Below, piece by piece: positions 39,960 through 51,899 of a stretch of DNA of 64,000 nucleotides; within the stretch, counting starts at the first letter, position 1; each line of letters begins with the position of its first letter. The notes beneath the pieces were generated by a model that was not told the origin of the DNA, ran no database searches, and worked only from the letters and a program-made list of their open reading frames with translations. This DNA is from Onchidella celtica (lineage: Eukaryota > Mollusca > Gastropoda > Systellommatophora > Onchidiidae): contig OZ007569.1 of assembly GCA_963931925.1 (NCBI GenBank), positions 63,053,546 to 63,117,545 on the forward strand. Reading direction: 5' to 3'. A program made the translations under genes and the position numbers.

Positions 39960-42900
39960 CAATTTTTGTTTCAGGAAAACGAAACAACCTTGCGAGAGAT
40001 TCAAGAATTAAAATGTATTTGCGACAGCTGGTGTTTTCACTGTTGATGCTGCTACTGTTGCCTAAAAGTTGTTGTTAGGGGGGCGTAGTGTTTCACACAG
40101 AAAGCTATAGCTGAACAGTGAACACAACCCAGTATTTTCTCTATTTGGCTTTGTAATCAGGCTACGTCACCCTTACAACATCCTAACTCTAAAGATGAAC
40201 ATGTTATTTGAGTAGTTTGTCTTCATTAGCACATGTCAACGACATGTGTTATGGGTATGTTATACTGTTCTGTTTTCGCTTGAAGGGTCAGAGATAAGTT
40301 TTGAAACGTGAACATCCGGTACAGCAATTATGAATGACACCATGGACCCTGTTTACTCAAATACGACCTCTGAAGTGGCCGCGTTTAATATTGCTCTATG
40401 GTCCAGTACGGTTTCAGCTTTCTTTTGTGTGGCTCTAGCATGTCCTGGACACAGCTTTGCCAGAATACAATAGGTCAGAAATACACGTTGGACAATTCAG
40501 GACGAGCTGATTGACAGTGTAGATCTTTAGATTATATTGGTATGGGAAACGAGTTTCCTCTCTTCTGGTCAGCACACCCTTCATTACTTACAGCCTCGTG
40601 TAAGTAAAATATTTTACTATGTCAAGAGATCCTATAAACGGTTTCTGTTTGATTAAAACATTAAATAATAATAAAAGTATAGTTCGAGAACTGAATATTC
40701 AAATATTCTGTTAATAAAGCTGTAATACAGTTTTTCAATTTTTTTATTTATTTATTTATTTATTTTTACTTTTATACTCCCCTTCACACCCACATAATAA
40801 CTACCCTTGAATCTAACATCACAGCCATTCTTACAGTGTGGTAATAAGCCATATAAATAAGCCCGTGAGATCATCCACTCTCCTTACCTTTTGAACGAGG
40901 ATATACGTCTCGTGGGACGTCAAAAACTTGGTTGCGCTCTCAAATTTATGCACGTCAAGGTCTTTGATCAAACCTGTGAAGTAGAATACAGAAGTTGTTC
41001 AATCACTTGTGGGGAAAGACTCATAAATAAACGGCTGTGTGAAGCTCAATGAAAAGTCGGAGTGTTGAAGTACGCAAGTGCGAGAGAGAACGATATTCTT
41101 GAAGTGAGAAAGAAGTCGATAGATTTATTAGGATTTAATAGGAAGGGGGCGGGAGAATTTCGTCATATTAAAAGAGACGGAGGGGTGGAGGACAAAGGAG
41201 AACAAATAAAAGACAAAGGGAATGAAAAAAGAAGAGGCAGCAGCACGCGGAACTACAGTTTATATAACAGGAGGCACGGAAAACAAAGTAAATGAAAGAA
41301 AATAGAAGGGAAAATGGAACAGCATTGGAAACAAAGAAGGAGTGAAAGAAAGCGAAAGGAACGACGGATGGAAACCAGTGATGAAAGATACAGAGAGAAC
41401 AAAGATGAGAACAACATCAACCGTGACAGTTTACCCTGCGTCATTATGTTGCATGGAGGAGAACAGAGAGAATGTAGGAGGGCTATGTCGCGAAATGTGA
41501 CCACTGCAGGCCGAAGTTTCCATAATATAAGGAGTAGAGAAATATAACTGTCTTGAGAGATTGGCCGTTAAGTCCAACGGGAGAATTCTCCAGAGATAGG
41601 AACCCCCAAGGACCCCTTGATACACCATGTCCGTCACATGGACCCCTCTCCTGTTTTTTGAATCAGCGATTTGAGCTCCGTTCAACAGTTCAACATTGAA
41701 CAAACTCCTCGCTCAATGTAGCGTGTGAGTATTCCAACAACCGCACCATTAACGCGCATTTCCACTCTGTGTCAGGACAGGGGATGAGGGGGTGGGCTGC
41801 GGTACAAGGGTCACTACGGTTCTGGTGACTGAGTACCGTAGCCTCGGTCATAAATCAGTTGGGTGTCGTAAAAGCGATCGCCAGGACCCGTTCGATTGGT
41901 ACTAATATGCATAGCATTATAGCGGCATTCAGTACATGGTGATCAATCACGCGAAGGGACAAGTGACAGTGGCCCTGGCTATAGGGGGAATTACATTGGC
42001 TGCATTGTTGTTAGTAGCAGTGGTGATGATGGTATGATTGGTAGATGAATCGCGACCTTGGTTATAATGGTGCTGTTGATAACGACGTTAACTACGGAAC
42101 AATGCTCGCAGTGGGCGTTGGAGATCCTGATACTGACAATATTGAATTTGGCCTGGGCTGGTGATGATGGTGATTTTGAAAACAATGCTGTTGATCTCAG
42201 AAATGTAGGGAATTGACTGGTACCGACAGTATCGGTGTTGCTGGACGCGATGCTGTCGATACGGGTTAGGATAATGATATTGACAATAGAGAATTGTACT
42301 GTGACATCCGGAGACAGCTTCTAGTGATGTAAATACCCATGAAAATTAGTAGTCCAGGGGTGACAGTGTAGATTAAATCCACAATGCTGGAATGCAGTAA
42401 AAACAATAACTCACAAACTATATGAAATTTCTGATGGCCGGGTAAAAAGAAAGAAATAACAAGAACAAAAAAAATCATAATTTCATTCAGTTCAAAACGA
42501 AGGCGGGGTCCGTTAATGGATCTTTCCTGTAAATTGCCAGATGTGCAAAATTTTTTTTTTTAAATTGGTCAGTTGAGTATGACCAAAAATATCAATAATG
42601 GAAATTTTCCCTATCTTTTTGCGTACTATCGTTGTGGGGCAATGTTATTTTACTGGCTCGTGGAAAGAAAAGGGAAGACAGGGTAAAATGTTCTCTTGTA
42701 ATTTTCAAGTAAAGCAGATTCCGTAACAGCCGAAGACTTCAGAAAACGGTTATAGAGACCCACATAATTATTATATAAACCTGTGGAAAATTTACATCCA
42801 CGGACCTTAAATATTTTTTTTAAGAAAAAGAAGAAAAAGGTTTGCCGCTGCCAGCAACTACGTCTGCCAAATTATTGCAGTAAGAAGCTTCATGGATATG

Positions 42901-45900
42901 AAAGGGAACCGTTACTCTGTACAAATTATCATATGATAGAAATATTAAAGATGTGTGGCGCTGTAAAACTACGTCAGTGCAAAAAAAACAAAAAACGTCT
43001 AAAGACTGCACATTGCGTACTTAAGGACGCCATTTAGGCTTAGCTACCAGTCTTTCACACTGAATATTTATCAGTGAACAAAAATGACTATGGCAATCGT
43101 AAATCTGTCTGCGTTTTCAAACGACAGCTCATTCGGGTACTTCTCACTCGTGTTGTAAAGACGACACAGATTGACACTCCGTGTATCATGAACATAGATT
43201 CTATTCACGCTTCATTTTCCACAGGTGTAATAATTTGCCTCAGTATTGAACTCTCTATAATCCAATAGCTCTGAGGACGCTAGTATCTGTTATCTCTGTC
43301 CCTAGCTTTCAGTGGGTATTAAAAAGGGACTCGTGGACCTTGGTAAAAAAGGACTGATCCCTACCCTTGACAAGACATTGTGGATTTTCTTTGTCAAATA
43401 AAAGCTGAAAAGGACATGGTTAGGCACTGTGGAGAGTAAAACCCACAGGAACTTGGGTCTTAAAATTGCACGGGCCGGCGGTGGGGGGGGGGGTGATCCT
43501 GTTTATAAATGGTCCAGTACTGTCTGAATCTTACCACGGATCTATGACAGAGAGTTATTACATTAGGACTCGGCAAAGGAGACTCTTGGTCTAATTGATA
43601 GAGATTTCCTGAGAAGAGTTGGCACGAGGAAGAACGGTTGAAATGTGAAGCATTCTTCGATCATTACTGACGATCGTGACATCTGAATACAAAATGGCAA
43701 GATGGAAATTTTGTTCTGCGGATCACTGGCCTTTTTTTTTTCCAGTCAATTTATGGCTTAGAAATGTCTTATTTCTCAGTCCCTGAACACTAACTCGCAA
43801 GATCGACAAACAGCAGTGTCTAGGTTATTCTGAGGCAGTTTTACTTCAGTCTGAAGATATGGAAATTGATGACAGAAGGCCTTCTCTTTTCAACAAAATT
43901 GACAAAAACCATTAATTATAGTGGTAAAGATGCATACTACAATAACCCTGCTGTTTGACAAAGCAAAATGAGAGCATGTGTTTCTATTCTTTCAAGCATG
44001 GGCTGACTGCTAGCTGGGCTGGGAGCATGCAAACCAAGAATGCTTTTTTGTGTTGTAAATCAGAATTTGTTTTTTCATTGTTGTTGTTGTGGTTATTTTT
44101 CTTAAACTTCAAGATGACATTTAGTCAAAGTCATTTCCATCATACTTTTTATCATTTTATGGAAATCCTCACAGATACTTTCACATGTTGCTTTCCGTTC
44201 CTTCGTGCCAGTTGCATAACGTGTGACCTCAAAACCTGTTCAGGTGTCAGAAAGTCTGGTGATAAGCAGGGTAAAATCTTCACTGACAAGCAACAAATGC
44301 GGGATATTATCTCTCCTAAATACCTATGAAGGATCTGTGTTTTGAGACACGGAAAAATTCTGCCTATTCATTGTCCGGGGACATTCTAAGAGATAAAAAC
44401 ATATGTTGGACCCATTTGATCTCCATTAAACATATTCCCATTCATTTCCCTAGGCGTTATTCACAGATAGTGAGAAAATATCATCAGCTTCTTTAGGGAC
44501 TTCATTAATAAATTATGCGCAATAGTTAGTCAAGACCAATTACATTTATTGACTGTACATTAAAGTGCTCTGCGCCGCATCGTTTCCTGAATGAATGGCT
44601 CATTGTTGTGGACTGGTGTATACATGTATCTTTTTCTTCTTTTCTTTTTTTTACGTCGAGCAAGCAAGAGATCTGGTAGGCACGCGACCAGTTAGATTAA
44701 TTATTGTTTGGCTTGTATTATAACGACAAAGCAGAGGCAAACTAGCCCTTGACTTGGCTAATTCCAGCACTTGGGAACCAGTTGTGCGAGGGTCGCCAGA
44801 AAGGGGAAAGGTCAACAACATTTTAGGGATCACGTTTTGCCAGTTTGCATGCTCCTGTACAAAATGCCTTAAAGTCAATTTTCCGATGTTGACCTAACCC
44901 ACACTGTAAGACTCGATATGGCTTTGTTCTAAAGTGAGTCTGATCTGATGAGTTGTCACAAACCGTTGCTGACGCCATAGCTCTTGGGCAATAATTGCCC
45001 ACCTAGTCAATAAATGGCACTGAGTTCAATAATTCCAGACCACCAGATATCCAGGAACAGTAAGAAAACCCCCGTGAACCGTCAATTCTGCACTCCCAGT
45101 GGCCTCAGCAAATGTCAAAGGAGCGCGACATAACTGCGACAATCCTGGCCTTTTTATTCTTTAGATAAGGTCATTAATCTAAGATTATGTAAATAGTAAG
45201 ATTATGTAAATGGCGGGTTGGAAATAAAATTACATTTTAAAAAGCACCGTGTCTTTGGGCTATTGTCTTCCTTCTACGCAGGCTGTCAAATCTTTGAAAG
45301 ATTTTGTAGTCTATATTTTCTAGTCTGTCTGCCTGTCTTTCTAGCTGTCTTTCTCTGTGTCTCTCTCTGTCTCTCTCTCCTTCTTTCTCTCTCTCTCTCT
45401 CTTTGCATTTAATGTGTGTGTGATCTTAACCGACAAAAACAGAGGGGCGTGTGTTTCTGTTCTCTTGTTCCTTGTGTGCTTTTGTTTGACTGTGCGGGGG
45501 TGCAAATATGGATTACTATATCACTCTTTCTGTGACTGTTATGGCCAGTCCAGCAAGAATGTGAAGTAAAGAAATCTGATGATTCAATCTGACAACATTT
45601 CAGCACTTCACTGTCCCAGAAGCGTGATATTTATAACTCTTGAATTGGATGAACTTGAAAGCAGGCAATGAAGTGAAGTATTCTCTAATTTCCAACATTA
45701 AAAAAAACATGTAAAAACTATAATTCCTTGCATTCCATTTTTAAAATAATACACTACGTGTGAGATTGCCTACTCTTCAAACACAACCCCGCCAAATGTC
45801 ATGTCATTTTTCAAATGGATTAGCAGGACGGACAGAACACGATAAGATTTTGCTACTCATGGATAATAAATAGCAAAGAGTGGAAAGCTAAGCTTCAAAG

Positions 45901-46195
45901 ATATCACGGTACTATCAGGATCCTGTATACAGCTATAGCCACTGGCCGTGGGTACCGTTTTCCTGGTGCGGCACTTCATTCTGACACAAGCATGTAGATC
46001 AATGCCCGTAAAGGAGGGCCTGTATGGGATTCATGTGGTGGTGACCGAGTAACATAAATACTCTTCTCCTAAATTTCTTTGCCTGTTTATTTTTTCTCCC
46101 CTAAAAGTCTCCTGATATTATTACATGCAGTGATTCTCTTCGGGCAAACCCCTTGTGCTCAGAAGATTATGTTTTACCCAAAAAACTAATAGCCA
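39960..46195. other. Long non-coding stretch inside the CXorf65-like intron
   Basis: I see no supported exon. Minor features are a (TTTA)n patch near 40740-40765, a 13-base G run near 43483 and a CT-rich repeat at about 45351-45405. A 48-codon ORF (40330-40473) and a 124-codon ORF (43955-44329) have no recognisable domain or splice context. Confidence 0.5.
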
Positions 46196-46203
46196 AACTA
46201 GTC

Positions 46204-46439
46204 CTGTGTTTCTCAACCTTGTTTGTTTCACGCCCCACTTCGATTTTCTAAAAAAAAAAAACGCGCCCTATCATGATCGGACACAGTGTACAACAAAAAA
46301 TAATTGTGTATTCTCATTACGACATAAAGCAACAACGGTTTATCTATACAATTTAGATTTCTTTGAAAAATCCCTGCGCCCTATTCTGAAGTCCCACGTT
46401 TCACCAAAATATTACCATGCAATCCCTTGAGAAACACTG
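46204..46439. mobile_element. Old hAT-type MITE
   Basis: The ends form imperfect terminal inverted repeats: CTGTGTTTCTCAACC at the left against …TTGAGAAACACTG at the right. The CAGTGTTTCTCAA-type end is widespread among hAT MITEs, and the inner CGCCCCACTTCGATTTTCTA and GTCCCACG segments also fit them. The flanking 8-mers AACTAGTC (46196-46203) and ATCTAGTG (46440-46447) match at six of eight positions, consistent with an aged 8-bp TSD. It is non-coding, 236 bases. Confidence 0.7.
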
Positions 46440-46447
46440 ATCTAGTG

Positions 46448-48640
46448 TGTCAAAACGTGACTGAGACAAAGGCGCGAGTCCGCACTTCTAGCTGTAGGTA
46501 TGAAAAATCTCCTCGGCAGGTCAAACTTGCCCTGTTGCCACAGAGCATCGCTGAGATTTTGGTGAGGTAGAAACATGAAAAATCGGTGGATTGTCATAGC
46601 CTAAATGTTTCCATCATCAATCGGGCTTGGCGCACGTATAAAAAGGCCTTTTTATATTATTTACACACAAAAAAAAAATGATTATGATCTCAGTAAGTAA
46701 ATCTTTTCTCATGACCGCTTGCGGTGTAAATATACAATAAATAATAGTTTACTCTGCATCAGTACAGTGCATTTCACAGCAACTAGTTACGATGTGCTTC
46801 TACCCCTGTGTCTCTAAGAATTCCCACTTTAATGTTAAATGCCCTGCTCTTGAACTTCATAATGCATGTGTGACGTCACGATCTGTCACATTGTTATGTG
46901 TTATCGGTTTCACCTCACTCTGGGGTTGACGTTGTGTCAGGAACAAAAAGTTCCGTAAATGTCTTAAACAAACACTTCTGTTGACTCCTGGCAATTAAAG
47001 GGCTTCCAGCTTTCAAACACTTTAATCTTATGAGTGGTTGCTGCAGGTTGATAGACTGATCTGAACAATGACGTCATTGCTGTAAAGCACATAGTTACAA
47101 ATAATTCAATCGGCAGGGTTACTGTGTTTTGTTATTTTGTCGATCGTAACTTAACTTGTGAATGCCCAGATTGCGCAAACAAAATTTCATGCTGTAACAA
47201 ATGCAAGAATAAGCACTTATAAAAAAAAAATATAATTGTCAGTGGAAACATCCAGAGTTTGGTCGAAAGTAAAATCATTTAACGACTATTATCATAATTG
47301 TATATATTCATTTGCTCATGTGTCCGTAGAATCTTGTAAAATCTATAGATTATATCTGGGGGGCGGGGGGGGGGGTCTGGTAATGTTCCTTACTGCTTTG
47401 TAAGTCGTGATATGTTTCAGAAGAAACCGCATAAAATTATGACTGATAATTACGGGGCTTTAGAGAAACAGAGTTGGTTTATATGAAAACCATAAATATA
47501 AGTATCACGTACAAAAAAAAAATGACAGTAAAACTAAACAATTGACTTAGCACCGTACGTGTTTATGTGAACAACTGCCCATAATTATTTTTTATGCGAA
47601 CGGTTGTCAAAAGCGCCAGAAATTTTTTATTTTTTTTCAAAAGTTTCTGGAATGTTCATATCATTGCTGCTTCAGAACCTGCCCTTCGTCTTCGTACTTC
47701 AAGGCTTTTTTTTTTTTTTTTGAATGCTCATATTTAACACTGCCATATCACACTGAAATGTATGAAAGAGTAGTCGTTATATCGCAACCTTAGTTCAAGT
47801 TTGTTCCAACTCCACTTTTTGCACAGCTGAGAAATTCGACGTTAAAAAAATAAAAACAATTTGCGGCTTTAGTATTATGATAAGGGGCTAAAATAAATCG
47901 GAACTGTGAAACAGCTTGATGCGCGCCACAACGCATTTTAAGCAAATGTCAAAATGTGCATTTGTTATACCTCTTCTACAAACTAAAAAAATCTGCAGTT
48001 TTGCAGAAAACGGAGATAGAACAAACAAGAACAAAGGCTACTATTATATTACAATCTGCCTTTGCTGTTCACATAAAGACAACTGTTCACTTAAGCACAT
48101 TACAACCATAATGCCAGATTGATCAACGAATGGAATGCGACCCACGGATTAGCAAGGGTGAATCTCCCTCGACAAAACAGCAATGTACACGGAAATATCT
48201 GACATAAATCGTCACTCTTATCGACACCTGTGAAAAAGGGTAAGTGACACCTCTAAATTATGACACAAGAAGAAGAGTGTTTAGTCAAACCTTGATACAT
48301 TGGCTACCGTGTTTTGACACTATTGCGGCTTCCTTGGCCACAAATGATAACACGGTGTCTCCATTTTGGATTTATTCATATTGTCGGACATCTATTCACC
48401 ACTTTTCTCACCTGCCACTAGTGTTGTAAAATAATGTATGCTCCATATTTATGGAAATATAGCTATTTAGACGATTTGAACCTTTACTTATGAAACTGTT
48501 TCGGCAAGAAAAGTTAACAATGTGGCCAAATTAATCATGACTTTGCGACCAAAATCTCATACAGGACTTCTCCATTCATGCCATATCAGGCTTTCTCCCC
48601 ATTAGAATGACCATGTCCTTATGTGGTTGGCCAAAATAAC
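46448..48640. other. Non-coding region with two CRE octamers
   Basis: Full CRE palindromes TGACGTCA lie at 46871-46878 and 47069-47076. G runs (about 47358-47375) and A/T homopolymers are present. No exon is supported. Confidence 0.5.
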
Positions 48641-48677
48641 CCCGTTGGAACATTTCTTTTAAAAAAAAAAATCCTTA

Positions 48678-48805
48678 ATGTTTTCCATGTCACAACCCAA
48701 GGTACCCAAAATAACTTGTTTTCCAAGCGGTATCAGAATCCAAGGTAACCAAAACACCATGTTTTCCAGTCAGGACCCAAAGTACACAAAATATCATGTT
48801 TTCCA
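48678..48805 (+). repeat. Short degenerate tandem repeat (about 37-43-bp unit)
   Basis: Three and a bit units with the theme ATGTTTTCCA followed by ACCCAAGGTACCCAAAATA. Units start at about 48678, 48717 and 48759, and a partial one at about 48796. A more diverged unit may lie just upstream (48640-48677). No coding role. Confidence 0.7.
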
Positions 48806-49384
48806 TAACAAAGGGCTTTGAATTGTCCCATGCTAGAAAGTTCCGCGAGATAAACCGTTATTCGTTTCTGTTCTTTTTCTTAAGTGTAATATTTATTCTA
48901 GTTCCTTCTCAAAACACCACCGCCCCTGGTATAAAGTTATGTTTTCTCTTGACAACAAATGTGCGTGTTTATGTGAAGTCGCGAGCAGGGGGATTAGCTT
49001 GTGTGCGGAAACCAGGAATACAATGACGTCACTGAAACATGGAAAGGAACGCCTAAGTTATCCATGAAAACGAGACAAAACGGGAACGTTACCGTATAAT
49101 AACTATTTCCAGACCGCAGACGAAAGTGTGATATAGGGGAAGTTATTACAAGCAAATCATACTGGGCTGGTGGGCAAACATGTGTATAATGCAAACTAGT
49201 ATAGTATAATCATCTATATGTTCTAACATATATAACCAGAACAGTTGATTGTGTTATCTAAATTGGTTTCATATGGAATTAGAGTTTCCTCCTCATTTTT
49301 AAAGCAATCCTTTAGACAGATATAGACTATGACACCTGGTTTTTTTCTGACTTTGAAGGTCAGTTGCCATCTACCGACACTACT

Positions 49385-49427
49385 CCCCCCCCCCCCCCGC
49401 CCTTTCCTCCTCCGCCCCCCCCCCCCC
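49385..49427. repeat. Pair of C homopolymers (G-quadruplex potential on the - strand)
   Basis: Runs of 14 Cs (49385-49398) and 13 Cs (49415-49427) are separated by a short pyrimidine-rich spacer and followed by GGCCCC. The - strand could form a G-quadruplex. Confidence 0.8.
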
Positions 49428-49429
49428 GG

Positions 49430-51740
49430 CCCCTTGTCTTTTGTCTTAAAAATATGATGCGTCAGAACTGTTGTGTCATGGATGATACAAAAGCCCACTG
49501 AAGTTACAACTAGGTGAAACAGCCAGGTACACAAAATTGTTTACGTACAAGTTAAGCAAGCAGACTCCACGCAAACGGATGCATTTCTAACAAGATTTTC
49601 AACTTTCTGGACTCCTTGGCAGTTTTCAGAGAAAAAGCACACCCAAAATGTTCTGTTATCTTCAAACGTGATGTTTACAACTTTCTAGGTAAAGTGATCT
49701 GCGTTGTTCGCAGACAAATGCCATTACGCTAAGTTAGCTATGACGCACGCTCTTCAAAGACCAAGATCATAACACCGGACCCCGGACCCTCCAAAGAGAC
49801 GTAGTTTCAAATGGTGTGAACAATAGGGGAACAGTATGGGCTGGACAGATCTAGGACGGACTGTACAGTGTACAATAACATTGCCCCAAGGTCCGTGTTT
49901 CTCTTTCACCCGTGGGCGAACTCATTGTTTTGTATTCGGTGTTGGAGAATTTTGTACATAAACGCTACATTGTATTCCAGAGCCTCGGTTATCTTTAAAA
50001 CGTTCACACCAGGAATCACCGGGGTTAAAAACAATCTGCAATGGGTGGACAACAACGCTTGGTTTAACGCTATCTTGCACTTGGTTGTGCTGCCGTTGCT
50101 GATTTGCTGATTCTAAAAAGTGGCCGATTCCGGGGCAGGTACACAATCAACGTAATTTAAGTTGGTTGTTTGCCCTTATGTCCACGCGGGAGTTTCTTGG
50201 TTTCTGTCACTGGAATTCGATTTCAACATTTTCCTAATGAGTCACGGTGGCGGAAACGTTTGACCTGAAACGCAGTTTGATCAAATTTCCAATCCCTTCG
50301 ACAATATTTGGACAAGCGTCTCAATGTCTCCTTCCTAACGTCTACTGTCAAATCCTGTCACCATTCTATTCTCTCCGCTATCGCTCGATGTTCTCTCTTT
50401 TATTATTCTTATCTTATCCTTTATTTAATGTTAGTGGTTTGTGGCTGTACTAGGAAAATGCTGTTTAGAAGCAATGGTGGGAAATGTCTGCGACCACTCG
50501 TGTCGTGAATATAGGAACCAGAACAATAATAGAACAATTTTCCCCTCCCAACGAAGCGGAACAATTATTATCTATCATACTCCATGATATTTCAAATTCA
50601 GTCGCTAGATCACTATTTATGCAAGTACAGAAATTATTTTTTTATCAAATGAATGAAACAGTAAAGGAAAATGAATCAAAATTTTCACAACCTGGGACGA
50701 TGTTTCAGTAAAATCAAAACAGAGTAACCGATGAAAGTGGATGTAAACGTTATTCCTTAATTATATTTCCCTGTTGCGCTGTCTCTAGTACATTTACCGC
50801 CATAATTCATTTCAAAGTAAGACAATTGAAATGTGACGATCTAGCCTGACTCTTGTGCACTTTGACATAGAATCGTTTAATTACGATAGCTGCGCATACT
50901 TATTGCCTTTACAACGGGTGCACGAAATGGTCTTGGAAATGAAACACGCCTACAAGTTTATTGATTTTTGTGTTTTATCGATTGATCAGTTCTTTCATTA
51001 CCCTTAAATGCATTCCTCTGTACTATCTTTCGCTCTTTTCAGTGCAGATCGATCTGAATGAGGCTTTCAGACATGGTGAAAAGCCGCAGCAATTCAATGT
51101 AATGAATGAATACGCGCTATTGAACGAATTTTTATCCTCCATTGAATCTTGCACTCATGCATTTTCTATGCATGAACAGAGCGACACACTGAGTAAACGT
51201 TTTGATTAAACACTGTTACTTTGTTTTTCGGGTTAGAAAACTCGTTTGCTGTTGAGAGGAGATTACACAGGCTTACAAATGATACCCAAAAGTCTAATTG
51301 TATTAATTTACAAGACAACAACTCAAAACATGAGACAGAGCATGGCCTATGCCAGCGTTATTCTTGTTGATCGTGTATGGAATGATTCATAAGTTAGATG
51401 AAAAGCAACTCTGCGGGTGTATCGTTGTCATGACGCAATAATCATGTTATTCAATAGAGAATGTAGAAGTTTGAGCGGATCTGGACGGTACAAACATTTT
51501 ACTGAGTGACGGAGAAGGCAGCGTCTGCCAGAATAGTAATACAAATTAATGGCATTCAAGATTATCTTTGCAGCCTGTTTACAATGTTGATTCAGCGAGT
51601 GACCAAGCGTTAGGAGATTGAAAATATTCGATGCAAATGAAACAGATAAATTAATAGCTACTCTAAGCCTGACAGAAAGGTGGGACCTGCAGGGCAGGGC
51701 CGGGAGAAGAGGGAAAGGCACAAATACGAGAGAATGATAC
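49430..51740. other. Non-coding region left of the full-length LINE
   Basis: No exon is supported. Two short frames (50484-50711 and 50961-51209, + strand) look protein-like in composition but match nothing that I recognise. Confidence 0.45.
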
Positions 51741-51899
51741 AGTTTAACAGTTATAATAATAATAATAGTTCGTCCATCAGGTATGATGATGACCTTAACA
51801 ACACCAGAGGAATAAAGAACAGAAATTGTTGAGAATTTCAACACATGGACAATAAAGAGAACTAAAGGACACAGAGGACAGAATGGAAAGACTGTTCTT

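Noticed and set aside
40140-40262. - strand segment ending at a GTAAGG donor in the phase needed by the last CXorf65-like exon
   Set aside because: Preceded by a stop with no convincing acceptor, and the peptide does not match the family middle region.
40330-40473. 48-codon ORF with two N-glycosylation sites and a hydrophobic stretch
   Set aside because: Too short, with no donor to continue it and no recognisable family.
43955-44329. 124-codon + strand frame
   Set aside because: Starts at a TTG, has no domain, and lies in AT-rich sequence without splice or promoter context; likely chance.
50484-51209. Two + strand frames with protein-like composition
   Set aside because: No recognised motif, and the acceptor at 51045-51050 is not matched by an upstream exon in phase.
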